Assembly (NCBI GenBank): GCA_016934955.1
Contig: JAFGRY010000027.1
Coordinates: forward strand, 1 to 64,000
Length of the DNA stretch: 64,000 nucleotides
Origin: a bacterium
GTDB taxonomy: Bacteria > Zhuqueibacterota > QNDG01 > JAGLOF01
Reading direction: 5' to 3'
Shown: positions 1 to 10,510 of the stretch, piece after piece
How the letters are laid out: each line of letters begins with the position of its first letter
Position numbering within the stretch: the first letter of the stretch is position 1
The notes under the pieces: model-generated
What the model was told of the DNA's origin: nothing
The model's input: only the letters and a program-made list of their open reading frames with translations
The model's database searches: none
Made by a program: the position numbers and the translations under genes

Positions 1-2
1 AT

Positions 3-551
3 CACCGTGTTGCGGATGTCAGTCATTCTAAATACCCAGAGTTACTAAACGAAATATTGTCTGAAGGCTCTTTCGATCTATGTTTCTATTTCGCTGGGAT
101 TGGTGAGGTTTTCAACCCTTTGGACATGAGCAAGGAACCAAGGGTCATTGATGTTAATTTGACCGGCATGGTTAAAACCGCATCAAAAGTGATTCCGCAG
201 ATGGTTAAAAGAGGCAGGGGGCACTTTATCGGTGTTTCGAGTTTAGCCGATGAATTGATTTCGGCTGAGGCGCCATCGTATCATGCCTCAAAGACAGGAT
301 TTTCCAATTACCTTAGAGGTCTATCTTTAGCCTTGGGTTCTAAGGGTGTTTTTGTAACCAATGTTCGATTTGGTTTCGTCGATACAAAAATGGCGAAGGG
401 TGATATTAAACCACTTATGATGAGCGTAGAAAGGGCGGTTGAACATATACAATATTGTATTAAGAAGAAGCCGGTCTGTTACACTGCACCGAAGCTTGCT
501 ATTCCGCTTATCAAATTTCGAAAACTAATGATGTTGCTTGGTGCCAAGTAG
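3..551 (+). CDS. Short-chain dehydrogenase/reductase (SDR), 5'-truncated by the window edge
   Basis: The reading frame is open from base 3, so the start and the N-terminal NAD(P)-binding glycine motif lie outside the window. What remains shows the classical SDR core: an 'FAG' turn after the fourth strand, a 'GVSS' strand carrying the catalytic serine, and the catalytic 'YHASK' (YxxxK) motif, followed by a 'VRFGFVDTKM' segment typical of the strand-6 region. The protein is a probable NAD(P)-dependent oxidoreductase of unknown substrate. The gene is AT-rich compared with the region after 3.4 kb and ends 21 bases before an attC site, so it is best read as the gene of an integron cassette. A TTG at 57 could in principle start a shorter product but would fall inside the conserved fold. 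Confidence 0.85.
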   Translation, partial: HRVADVSHSKYPELLNEILSEGSFDLCFYFAGIGEVFNPLDMSKEPRVIDVNLTGMVKTASKVIPQMVKRGRGHFIGVSSLADELISAEAPSYHASKTGFSNYLRGLSLALGSKGVFVTNVRFGFVDTKMAKGDIKPLMMSVERAVEHIQYCIKKKPVCYTAPKLAIPLIKFRKLMMLLGAK

Positions 552-572
552 CATCTGATCGAACAAAAGATG

Positions 573-643
573 GTTAACAAGCAAATCAGCTTGGATGCAA
601 ATTCCGCTGGCTCCATTTGCACCAGCTATTTGCGCCGTTAGAG
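573..643. mobile_element. attC recombination site 1 (end of the SDR cassette)
   Basis: Just after the SDR stop there is an R''-like GTTAAC (573-578) and an R'-like GTTAGAG (637-643). Between them the sequence folds on itself: GCAAAT-C-AGC (581-590) pairs with GCTATTTGC (625-633), leaving one extrahelical base. The inner part TGG..TGCAAAT pairs with ATTTGCA-CCA. This bulged imperfect palindrome of about 71 bases is the standard attC layout. The R' base next to the recombination point departs from the GTTRRRY consensus at the last position (G instead of a pyrimidine). Confidence 0.8.
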
Positions 644-659
644 GCATCATTTAAAGACA

Positions 660-1157
660 ATGAAAAAATATATAATAAGAGAAGGCACTACCGAAGACCT
701 TGCCTTTTTAAAAAAAATGGTCTATGAGGCGGTTTTTTGGTCTCCAACCCAGGAGAAAATGACGATCGAAGAATTATTTCGCGTCCCTGAGATATCAAAA
801 TTATTAAAAGACTGGCCTAATAGGATTGGAGATTTTTCATTGATTGCAACTGATGAAGAAGGGATAGCTATAGGAGCAGCGTGGTATCGTTTTTTTACCA
901 AAGAAGACCCTGGATATGGCTTTGTTGATTCATCCATACCAGAACTAGGCATAGCAATGATTAAGAAACACAGAGGTAAAGGAATAGGAAAAGAATTAAT
1001 GATAAGAATACTTGCTTATGCAAGATCTGAAGGAATAGATAAAATAAGTTTAAGTGTTGATCCAAATAATTATGCATTTCACTTGTATGAATCACTAGGA
1101 TTTAAGAAGGTTTCAGAATCTGGGACATCGTGGACCATGGTAAAAGAATTAAATTAA
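660..1157 (+). CDS. GNAT-family N-acetyltransferase on an integron gene cassette
   Basis: This 165-residue protein matches the length and plan of single-domain GNAT acetyltransferases, which move an acetyl group from acetyl-CoA to an amine. The acetyl-CoA motif A is visible as 'IKKHRGKGIGKELM' (Q/RxxGxG/A type), and 'NYAFHLYESLGFKKV' is the usual motif B segment. The substrate is unknown. The ATG lies about 22 bases after the recombination point of attC1, without a convincing ribosome binding site, as is common for cassettes. The gene stops one base before attC2. The next R'' (GCCTCTAAC, 1159-1167) is exactly complementary to the cassette start (GTTAGAGGC, 637-645), which identifies 638-1286 as one complete cassette. 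Confidence 0.9.
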   Translation: MKKYIIREGTTEDLAFLKKMVYEAVFWSPTQEKMTIEELFRVPEISKLLKDWPNRIGDFSLIATDEEGIAIGAAWYRFFTKEDPGYGFVDSSIPELGIAMIKKHRGKGIGKELMIRILAYARSEGIDKISLSVDPNNYAFHLYESLGFKKVSESGTSWTMVKELN

Positions 1158-1158
1158 T

Positions 1159-1292
1159 GCCTCTAACTGGTGCATTAAGCCGACCGAGAGATCTGACTGG
1201 CCCTGGAACGGGTGATTGCCCCCGGCGGCGAAAATTGCTGTGGTAGTTTATCGGTCCGCTTTCCTCGTCGGCTTATGCACTAACTGTTAGGC
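1159..1292. mobile_element. attC recombination site 2 (end of the GNAT cassette)
   Basis: R'' GCCTCTAAC (1159-1167) is followed by L'' GTGCAT-T-AAGCCGAC. Near the other end GTCGGCTTATGCAC (1267-1280) pairs with it leaving one extrahelical T, and the R' GTTAGGC (1286-1292) fits GTTRRRY exactly. The element is about 134 bases, within the known attC length range. The R'' is the reverse complement of the R' at the start of the same cassette, as expected when a circular cassette has been inserted at G/TT. Confidence 0.88.
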
Positions 1293-1319
1293 ATAAAATG
1301 AACTATAAGGGAAATTGCA

Positions 1320-2738
1320 TTGAGAATATTACTCGTAAGTAGTCCTAAAACAATTATCGGATTTGATAGAGTCACAAAACTTCCTAATCTTGGATTGAGT
1401 TCTATTGCTGCCAATGTTTTCGGTGAAAATATATGCATAAAGATTTTAGATCTGGTTTTGGTAAGAAATAAACCCGATCACTATTTATTAAATTATCTTA
1501 AAGCGTATGATCCGGATGTTGTCGGATTTAGCTGTATGACCTTCCAGTATGATGATACAATGAAACTGGCCGGATGTGTTCGAGAATATAACCCAAAAAT
1601 AAAAATTATTTTAGGCGGCTATCACCCCACCGTCGAGTTTGAAAATCTATTTCTTGGCACCCACAAGCAGCATATCGATTTCATCATAAGGAATGAAGGT
1701 GAAATCACTTTCAGCCTGCTGATAGAACAAATTCAATCTGATGGAAAATATGATCGCATTCCATCACTCTCATATATCAATAAGGGCGCTATTGTTCATA
1801 ATCCACAGGGAAGCGTTCTCGATCTGGATCGTGTGAAAAGACCCGACAGGTCAAAGCGCATTTTAAAAAAAGGATTTCATATTTTAGGGACGCCTGCTGA
1901 TGTTGTTGAAACATCACGGGGATGTGTAAATCACTGCAAATTTTGCAGTATTCGACAAATGTACGGTACTGTATTCAGGAAATATACAATTGAGCGGGTA
2001 ATTGAAGATATTATGGATGCTCGCAATCATGGCGCTCAGGCGATCCTTATTGTTGATGACAACATTACCGTGGATGCTGTGCGCTTTGAAACCCTTTGCA
2101 GGGAAATTATTAATAATAAGCTGAATGATATAAAGTATGCCGTCCAGGCGAGCATTCCTGGTCTAAAACGAGCACCAGGATTGCTGAAATTAATGTCTGA
2201 GGCAGGTGTTGATCTGTGTTTCGTCGGGATTGAAAATGTCGATGATAAAAACATTCAATTTTTGGATGCAAAACAAATACACCATTCTGAAACCAAAGAT
2301 ATTATCAATGAATTACAAGGCTATGGCATCACCGTCATTGGATCCTTTATCATTGGCAATCCAGGAGATACCCGTGAAATAGTGTATGAAAATTTTCAGT
2401 ATGCCAACACTATTGATGTAGATATTCCGCTATTTCTTATTCTGACACCATTTCCTAAAACTGAAATTCGTCAAGAACTCTTAAGGCACAAGTTGATCAC
2501 CAATACATACGACTATTCAACGTATGACCTGTTTCATGCTAATGTGAAAACGAATTATCTGACTTCCAGTGATCTTGAAAAAATAAGAGATGAAATCGCA
2601 TTTAAAATATTCAAGAACGGTTCAAGATTGTGGAGACTCGTGCGAAAGTATCCGCATTTTTCAGTCAAGGTATTATTCGATCAATTAATTAATCAACCCA
2701 AGGAAGTTATTGGGTATATACAGGGTATGTTCAAATAA
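1320..2738 (+). CDS. B12-binding-domain radical SAM protein next to attC2
   Basis: The 472-residue product has an N-terminal Rossmann-like cobalamin-binding-type domain (residues about 1-145, with 'DPDVVGFSCMTFQYDD' and 'KIILGGYHPTVEFE') and a radical SAM domain with the CxxxCxxC cluster motif in 'SRGCVNHCKFCSI' (around residues 202-212). This is the BchE/P-methylase class of B12-binding radical SAM enzymes; the substrate cannot be told. The start is TTG at 1320, seven bases after AAGGGA; the earlier ATG at 1298 runs into a stop. The gene begins 28 bases after the R' of attC2, so it occupies the next cassette position. A clean attC after its stop was not found, so it may be the last, decayed cassette or flanking DNA. 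It is AT-rich like the other two. Confidence 0.85.
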   Translation: MRILLVSSPKTIIGFDRVTKLPNLGLSSIAANVFGENICIKILDLVLVRNKPDHYLLNYLKAYDPDVVGFSCMTFQYDDTMKLAGCVREYNPKIKIILGGYHPTVEFENLFLGTHKQHIDFIIRNEGEITFSLLIEQIQSDGKYDRIPSLSYINKGAIVHNPQGSVLDLDRVKRPDRSKRILKKGFHILGTPADVVETSRGCVNHCKFCSIRQMYGTVFRKYTIERVIEDIMDARNHGAQAILIVDDNITVDAVRFETLCREIINNKLNDIKYAVQASIPGLKRAPGLLKLMSEAGVDLCFVGIENVDDKNIQFLDAKQIHHSETKDIINELQGYGITVIGSFIIGNPGDTREIVYENFQYANTIDVDIPLFLILTPFPKTEIRQELLRHKLITNTYDYSTYDLFHANVKTNYLTSSDLEKIRDEIAFKIFKNGSRLWRLVRKYPHFSVKVLFDQLINQPKEVIGYIQGMFK

Positions 2739-2874
2739 ATGTGGCCAGCATCAAGGTACGCGGGGATCAACACTCGTTAAGGCTGATCATTTCTTAACAT
2801 TCGCTGGATTAATATTTTCCCATACAATATTATTTGACCCGTCATCTCAAGCGTTGGGTATCAAGGATGTATCT

Positions 2875-3267
2875 ATGAATACCATCACAAGACTCGGAAC
2901 ATTCGATGATGTGGTGAAAGGATCACCGAATGATGTAAGCGAGATATGCCGGGCCCTTAGATCGTTGATTGCTGAATTGCATCCGGATTGCGTTGAGGTT
3001 CCAAGACCGGGAGAGTCCTCTGCTGCATATGGGTACGGAGAGAAAAAAATGTCGGAAGCATACGCGTACATCATGCCGCAGAAGACGTACGCCAATCTCG
3101 GTTTCTACCACGGGGCAGATATCGAATCTGCATATCCGTTCCTCGAAGGTACGGGAAAGAAGCTCAGACACGTCAAGGTGCGAGACCTGCAGATGGTGAG
3201 ATCAGTGGATATAAAACATGTTCTGCTGGCTGCGATGACCGAACGCAGAAATGCTATCGGCCTTTGA
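2875..3267 (+). CDS. DUF1801-type protein
   Basis: The 130-residue product has the DUF1801 pattern: an N-terminal helix 'CRALRSLIAELHPDCVEVP', then 'AAYGYGEKKMSEAYAYIMPQ' and 'NLGFYHGADI', ending with 'KHVKVRD'-like charged strands. DUF1801 proteins are small cytoplasmic proteins of uncertain function, some linked to iron handling. The ATG at 2875 with AAGGA upstream was chosen over an upstream in-frame start at 2710 because the domain begins here and the upstream part overlaps the radical SAM gene. A GTTGGGT that would fit an attC R' lies 16 bases before the start, so this gene may once have been a cassette, but no convincing stem supports that. Confidence 0.7.
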   Translation: MNTITRLGTFDDVVKGSPNDVSEICRALRSLIAELHPDCVEVPRPGESSAAYGYGEKKMSEAYAYIMPQKTYANLGFYHGADIESAYPFLEGTGKKLRHVKVRDLQMVRSVDIKHVLLAAMTERRNAIGL

Positions 3268-3454
3268 TGGACCCAATGCCCGACACAGCGCCCAGCCGGA
3301 TGCATTCGGAGCCGGTCAGCGTTGCCGTTGGCACGGCAGTTGAACTGATTGCATAAGAAAATTTGTTCCAGAATATATATGTATATGAAATTACCTCAGA
3401 TCCGGCTGATGACAAAGCGCGCGACTGTGAGGATGAATGGAAAGGGACCAAATA

Positions 3455-4210
3455 ATGGACGCCAGAAAATTCTACGACATCACTCACCGGGAACATGTGG
3501 TGTGCAATCCCACGAGCGAGGAAAAGCTGGCGCGTCTCGTGGAACTGCTGCGCCTCCCGACAGACGCGCAATTAGCTGACATTGCGTGCGGCAAGGGCGA
3601 GTTCCTGATTCGACTGGCGGAAGCCTATGGCGCACGCGGGATGGGTATCGACATCTCTGCTTTTTACCTTGCCGAGGCGGAGAAAAGGCTCAAGGAGCGG
3701 GCACCGGGTGCCGGTGTCACCTTCGCACGAATGGATGGCGCCGATTTCAGACCCGATGAACCGAACAGCCTGGACCTCGCCTCATGTATGGGTGCCAGCT
3801 GGATCTTCGGGGGACATGTAAAGACTCTGGAAGCACTGGTCCGCATGGTGAGACCCGGCGGCTGGGTGATCGTGGGCGAGCCCTTCTGGCAGCAGGAGCC
3901 GTCAGGGGAGTACCTCAAGGCATTGGGGTGCGCGCGCGAGGATTTCGGGAGCCACTACTCCAATGCAGAAGCCGGAGAGCGGCGAGGATTGGACCTCGTC
4001 CACACCATCGTAAGCAGCAAAGACGACTGGGACAGGTACGAAGGCCTCCAATGGTATGCGACATCCGCCTACGCCCGCACGTGTCCTGATGATCCGGACG
4101 CGGCCGAATTGGTGGAGCGAGTGCAGAACGAGAGAGAGGCCTACCTGCGCTGGGGACGCGACACGCTTGGCTGGGCTATCTATATGTTCAGGTCGCGTCC
4201 TGCGGCCTGA
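3455..4210 (+). CDS. Class I SAM-dependent methyltransferase
   Basis: The 251-residue protein carries the SAM-binding motif I 'LADIACGKGEFLIRLAE' followed by the acidic strand-2 end 'GMGIDIS', then 'ARMDGADF' (motif II region) and 'RPGGWVIVGEPFW' (motif III), so it is a Rossmann-fold methyltransferase of the methyltransferase-25/11 type. Its substrate is unknown. ATG 3455 is preferred over the in-frame ATG at 3437 because AAAGGGA lies seven bases upstream of it. Composition changes here: this gene is clearly GC-richer than the cassette region to the left, so the resident chromosome has resumed. Confidence 0.85.
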   Translation: MDARKFYDITHREHVVCNPTSEEKLARLVELLRLPTDAQLADIACGKGEFLIRLAEAYGARGMGIDISAFYLAEAEKRLKERAPGAGVTFARMDGADFRPDEPNSLDLASCMGASWIFGGHVKTLEALVRMVRPGGWVIVGEPFWQQEPSGEYLKALGCAREDFGSHYSNAEAGERRGLDLVHTIVSSKDDWDRYEGLQWYATSAYARTCPDDPDAAELVERVQNEREAYLRWGRDTLGWAIYMFRSRPAA

Positions 4211-4326
4211 CAAGGGATGAACGCAAGCGGGAACAGGCCCGCCAGCGTGCAATGTATCCCAACGGGAGCTGATGAGGGTGAGTGCACATTGATGGGCGGC
4301 AGATACTTTTTATGGGAGAGACTGTC

Positions 4327-5946
4327 ATGAGAGTGCTAACAAAAGCTGCAAGAAGGGCCGTAAAAAGAAAGGCCCCGGCAGGTACCATAGTATGGATACC
4401 GGTTATGATGCTGCTTTGCAATACCGACAATTTTTTTGCGCAAACAATGATCAACACCTGGGACGGAACGAGCAGCGAAGATGTAACCCACCGATACACG
4501 GTAACAATCGATTTTCAGGGGGCTGCAGACGCGTACCTGAATCTATATACTCTCACGAATGTTGAGACGGCGACATTTTCTCAATCAATAAGAAGTCATA
4601 CCATCACTTACAGCGTTGCACCGGTGCGAACGACAGCCCTGAAAGACAATCATGGCAATGAGTATATGAAAATTGAATGGGAGAGTCCCATTGACAGTGT
4701 AACGGTGATATCGGAGACGGAACTGACGGTAAGCACATCCTATGGAAGGTTTATCAGTTCCGCAACATACCCGATAGAATCCGCACTGATCCCTGACAGT
4801 ATTCAGCAGTATCTGCTGCCGAACGGATTTTGTCAATCCGACGCGTCTGAAATTGTGGATTTGGCGGATTCATTGGTATCAAACAGCGCCAGTGAAGCGG
4901 ATGCTGTCATTACGATCGTCAATTGGGTTCGATACAATATGAGGTGGATTTGTACGTGTGATATGCCCTTTATCTACAGCGATGCCTTGAACACGTTGTA
5001 TTTCGGCGGAGGGAATTGCGTCAATTTCTGTAATCTCGCTCTTGCGTTGCTCAGGGCGGCCGGCATTCCGGCGCGAGAGGCCGTCGGCTCCATGATTCAT
5101 GACTGGACTTCATATGCAGGGCATATATGGGTCGAAGCATACTACCCTGATCAGGGATGGATTCAATTTGAAACGTCGTACTGGATGCCGAATGAAGGCC
5201 CGTTACCCAATACATTTTTACTACCCAGACATATCAAGACCTATGCGGGGACAGGGATGGGGCTCTCTCCCGGGTATGTGACTGAACAACATCAGACCTC
5301 CACCGTTGTCACCTCTTCCCCGGTTTCGTTACAATCAGTATCCGTCTCAATTGACACCGATAATTTTGTGACGTACTGGATAACCATTAGAAATACAAAT
5401 TTCAGCAGGCCTGACTCGGTGTTTCTCTCAACCCTCGTGACCGCGAATGACTGGCACGTCAGTCTGCCCCAGGATGCTTTTTATATCGATCCTGATGAGC
5501 CCTGGGAAGAGACAAGGGATCTCGCTCTCACTATTACTCCTCCTCAGGATGTCACCGAAACAGATACGGTAACCGTATGTGTCACAGCGATTTCTCAAGC
5601 CACGGGATCAGCAGAACAGGTCCTCTTTCGCATTAACCACGATCTGTCCGGTGTAGAAAATCCCGATGGAATCGATGTGCCGACAGAGGTAATGCTGTTT
5701 CAGAATTATCCGAATCCATTTAATCGGTCGACGCTGATACCATACAGGGTAAATGCACCAGGCGATGTCACGGTGAAAATGTATAATCTTGCGGGACAGG
5801 AAATAGAGACACTGGTAAATGAATTCCACGAAACAGGCGACTATGAAATCATCTGGAAACCAGACCGGCTGCCAAGCGGATTATATGTATATAAAATACA
5901 AGCCGGCAACATGTCGGTAACGAAGAAATTAATTTTCCAGAAATAA
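4327..5946 (+). CDS. Exported transglutaminase-like protein with T9SS sorting domain
   Basis: The start at ATG 4327, six bases after GGGAGAG, gives a 539-residue product with a basic N-terminus, a hydrophobic stretch and 'FFAQ' as probable signal-peptide end; a GTG at 4282 would add an unlikely extension. Residues about 190-290 form a transglutaminase-like (papain-fold) domain with Cys231 in 'GGGNCVNF' and His266 in 'GHIWVEAY'. The third catalytic position appears as Glu282 ('IQFETS') rather than the usual Asp. A beta-rich region follows, and the last about 85 residues ('FQNYPNPFN..' to '..KKLIFQK') are a type A T9SS C-terminal sorting domain, so the protein should be exported and anchored or released at the cell surface. 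The substrate is unknown; either cross-linking or peptide hydrolysis is possible. Confidence 0.85.
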   Translation: MRVLTKAARRAVKRKAPAGTIVWIPVMMLLCNTDNFFAQTMINTWDGTSSEDVTHRYTVTIDFQGAADAYLNLYTLTNVETATFSQSIRSHTITYSVAPVRTTALKDNHGNEYMKIEWESPIDSVTVISETELTVSTSYGRFISSATYPIESALIPDSIQQYLLPNGFCQSDASEIVDLADSLVSNSASEADAVITIVNWVRYNMRWICTCDMPFIYSDALNTLYFGGGNCVNFCNLALALLRAAGIPAREAVGSMIHDWTSYAGHIWVEAYYPDQGWIQFETSYWMPNEGPLPNTFLLPRHIKTYAGTGMGLSPGYVTEQHQTSTVVTSSPVSLQSVSVSIDTDNFVTYWITIRNTNFSRPDSVFLSTLVTANDWHVSLPQDAFYIDPDEPWEETRDLALTITPPQDVTETDTVTVCVTAISQATGSAEQVLFRINHDLSGVENPDGIDVPTEVMLFQNYPNPFNRSTLIPYRVNAPGDVTVKMYNLAGQEIETLVNEFHETGDYEIIWKPDRLPSGLYVYKIQAGNMSVTKKLIFQK

Positions 5947-6064
5947 TCCATAAAAATAATCATAAATAGACACATTCACGGGAGAGGAGAGACAACAACT
6001 CTAAATGAAGGCGGTATGTGCTGGGCAGACGAGCGCACGGGCGGTAATGATTTCATTTGCATTT

Positions 6065-6091
6065 AAGAACAATTCTTATTAAGTTGTTCTT
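6065..6091 (+). promoter_or_regulatory. Inverted repeat directly before the PerR-like gene, candidate autoregulatory operator
   Basis: AAGAACAA (6065-6072) and TTGTTCTT (6084-6091) form an 8-base inverted repeat, and a nested AAGAA..TTCTT pair lies at 6065-6077. The right arm touches the ATG at 6092. No Shine-Dalgarno sequence is visible, so the transcript may be leaderless or the start weak. Fur-family repressors commonly control themselves, so this is a reasonable operator, but it departs from the usual PerR box. Confidence 0.5.
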
Positions 6092-6538
6092 ATGAAATAC
6101 AGCCAACTGAAAGAACGGCAGGACCATTTTTTTACCATCTGCCGGCAGCACGGTCTGAAAATCACTCCACAGCGCACGGCAATATATCAGGCGGTAATTA
6201 CTTCCCCAAATCACCCCGCTGCCGATGACATCTTTCGCATTGTCAAGCGTGAATTCCCCAGGATATCCTTCGATACAGTCAACCGGACCCTGCTCACATT
6301 CAATCAGATCGGACTGCTGACGGTAGCCGAGTCATACAGAGGAGCGCGGCGTTTTGATCCTAATGTGGAAGATCATCATCATCTGCACTGCCTTAAATGC
6401 GGGAAGATACTCGATTTTACCTGTGATGCATTTGATCACCTGACCGTTCCGGAACAATTGAATAATCAATTTGCGCGTGTTCTTTCAAGCCGGGTGGTTT
6501 TTAACGGTATTTGCCAAGATTGCAGTGATAGGAAGTAA
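6092..6538 (+). CDS. Fur/PerR-family metalloregulator
   Basis: The 148-residue protein has the Fur-family layout: a winged helix domain (residues 15-85, recognition helix around 'SFDTVNRTLLTF') and a metal-binding dimerisation domain with 'DHHHLHC' followed by two CxxC pairs (Cys100/103 and Cys141/144) that would hold structural zinc. The regulatory site 'RRFDPNVEDHHH' resembles PerR, and katG follows 66 bases downstream, so a peroxide-sensing repressor of katG is the natural reading. No SD motif precedes the ATG. A second, divergent paralogue at 12867 sits beside a peroxiredoxin. Confidence 0.88.
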   Translation: MKYSQLKERQDHFFTICRQHGLKITPQRTAIYQAVITSPNHPAADDIFRIVKREFPRISFDTVNRTLLTFNQIGLLTVAESYRGARRFDPNVEDHHHLHCLKCGKILDFTCDAFDHLTVPEQLNNQFARVLSSRVVFNGICQDCSDRK

Positions 6539-6571
6539 AAAAAATTTCAAGGTTAAATAGGAGTAACTACT

Positions 6572-8802
<2,231 letters not shown>

Positions 8803-8863
8803 TTTCGGGACGAGGGTCATAAACGCTGCTGCACAGCAAAGCGGCAGTTCGGTAAACCGCTTA

Positions 8864-8902
8864 CCGGTTCAGCGGACGGTGAGGCGCCGTCCGCTGAACC
8901 GG
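8864..8902 (+). terminator. Strong hairpin after katG, probable terminator
   Basis: CCGGTTCAGCGGACGG (8864-8879) pairs perfectly over 16 bases with 8887-8902, leaving a 7-base loop. Only a weakly AT-rich stretch (ATATAATGG) follows, so it may end transcription without a long U tract or stabilise the 3' end of katG mRNA. Confidence 0.6.
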
Positions 8903-9003
8903 ATATAATGGTCTGTTCTCCAGTCTCGTTTGCCTGTTGCGTGTATACGCTTTCACAATGATCGTGAGTTGAACTATCTCAAGCGACAGGGGAGCTTTCA
9001 TGC

Positions 9004-9032
9004 TTGATTTCCTGAAGAATATTAAATATTAT
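9004..9032 (+). promoter_or_regulatory. Candidate promoter for the FemAB-type gene
   Basis: TTGATT (9004-9009) and TATTAT (9027-9032) are 17 bases apart, giving a sigma70-like promoter about 85 bases before the ATG at 9124. The rest of the 8803-9123 gap holds only the katG hairpin. Confidence 0.45.
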
Positions 9033-9123
9033 TATACACAGGGACGAAGATGTTCAGGCCGTCGTCCCGTACCGGGATCCCCCGGTAGTGCAACCGATAA
9101 TCATACGATATGTTAACAGCCAC

Positions 9124-10248
9124 ATGAAGATTCAGGTAGAAAAAAAAATTCCGGCAAAGATCAGTAAAACACCCGTTTTACAGCAGACAGCGTTCTGGGC
9201 GCGTGTTAAAAAAAAGCATGGCATCGAATCTAGGGCCTTTGATATTACAGTGAACGCTTCCGATGTGTACACTGCCGAAGAGCGGTCATACCCGATTGAG
9301 GATGATGTGCTGATCCTGTTTCCGAACATCGCCGCTGAATGGACAATCGGCTATATACCCTATGGCCCGGCGATCCAGCCCAGTCCCGAACATCAGGGAT
9401 CGTTTCTTGAAGAACTGTCGGAAACATTACGGCCTTTTCTGCCTGATAATTGTCTGATGATGCGTTATGATCTTTCGTGGGAATCTCTCTGGGCACAGGA
9501 TGACGCCTACTTTACCGGTAACGGCGACTGGATGGGCCCGCCGGCGAAGACAAGTCAGGAAATACGGCTGAATTTTGAGACACAAAACTGGAACCTGAAA
9601 AAGGCCAATACAAATGTGCTGCCCTCAGATACGATATTCATTGACCTGCAAAAGGATGAACAGCGGCTGCTGCAGGAGATGAAAGCAAAAACCCGGTACA
9701 ATATCAGACTGTCTCATCGCAGGGGCGTGAGGGTGCGTACAGCGGATATGGATGACCTCCCTCTCTGGCACGCGTTGTACCTCGAGACATGCCGGCGCAA
9801 CAATATACATATTGATGGCATTGACTATTTCAGGGCCGTCCTTGAAACGACCGCCCGGGACACCAGTTCTCCGGCTGATGTCGAACTGCTGATCGCGGAG
9901 GGCGCCGGTATGCCCCTGGCGGCGATGTTCCTGGTGTATTCCGAGCGGAGAGCAACGTATCTCTATGGAGCATCCGCATCCGTGCATCGGAATTACATGG
10001 CCCCGTACGCGCTGCAGTGGGAGGCGATCAGGCGGGCAAAAAAGAGGGGGTGTGTCGTCTATGATATGTTCGGCGTCTCGCCTCAGCCTGATGTGTCGCA
10101 CCCCATGTACGGATTGTACCGTTTTAAAAGAGGATTTGGAGGCTCGCTGTTTCACCGGATGGGGTGCTGGGATTACCCCTTTGACACAACCGGGTACCAG
10201 CAGTATACGACGGCTGAAATGCAAAGCAGCGGATATCACCGGGGATGA
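9124..10248 (+). CDS. FemAB/GNAT-fold transferase (lipid II aminoacyltransferase-like)
   Basis: The 374-residue product has the FemAB-type layout of two GNAT-like halves. The segment 'MKAKTRYNIRLSHRRGVRV' is the hallmark of Fem/peptidoglycan-bridge-like transferases (K-x-R-Y-N-I-R-x-x), and the C-terminal half has 'YLYGASASVHRNYMAPYALQWEAI' and 'VYDMFGVSPQP'. Known FemAB proteins add amino acids from aminoacyl-tRNA to lipid II. In Gram-negative bacteria relatives often modify other cell-envelope or exopolysaccharide substrates, so the substrate here is open. ATG 9124 was chosen over the upstream 9088 start (CAA-rich, no SD); neither has a strong SD. It is flanked by non-related genes. Confidence 0.78.
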   Translation: MKIQVEKKIPAKISKTPVLQQTAFWARVKKKHGIESRAFDITVNASDVYTAEERSYPIEDDVLILFPNIAAEWTIGYIPYGPAIQPSPEHQGSFLEELSETLRPFLPDNCLMMRYDLSWESLWAQDDAYFTGNGDWMGPPAKTSQEIRLNFETQNWNLKKANTNVLPSDTIFIDLQKDEQRLLQEMKAKTRYNIRLSHRRGVRVRTADMDDLPLWHALYLETCRRNNIHIDGIDYFRAVLETTARDTSSPADVELLIAEGAGMPLAAMFLVYSERRATYLYGASASVHRNYMAPYALQWEAIRRAKKRGCVVYDMFGVSPQPDVSHPMYGLYRFKRGFGGSLFHRMGCWDYPFDTTGYQQYTTAEMQSSGYHRG

Positions 10249-10510
10249 GGAACACAGCAGAGCGACGGCAGTCGATGCATGACCTCCCTTGTATCGGGCT
10301 TCTCTTCGCTTGTTTTCAGCATGAAGCTGATGCGAACAGGGTGAAAGGGCGCCGGAGCCGGACTGATCCTGAACGGGATTGCCTGCATTATCGGATATGT
10401 CGATCCGGCGGCGGGAAGCACCGTTTTAGGCATGGTATCCGGCCGGTGAGGACAGCTCTTTATCGGTGCGTTCGTCTATCCATGTTTTTTATTTAACGGA
10501 ACCGGGAAGC

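Noticed and set aside
2750-2800. Third attC right after the radical SAM gene
   Set aside because: The expected R'' GCCTAAC is absent, and GTTAAGG (2776) has no pairing partner.
2710-3267. Longer start of the DUF1801 gene
   Set aside because: The extension overlaps the radical SAM gene and has no domain content; ATG 2875 has a good SD.
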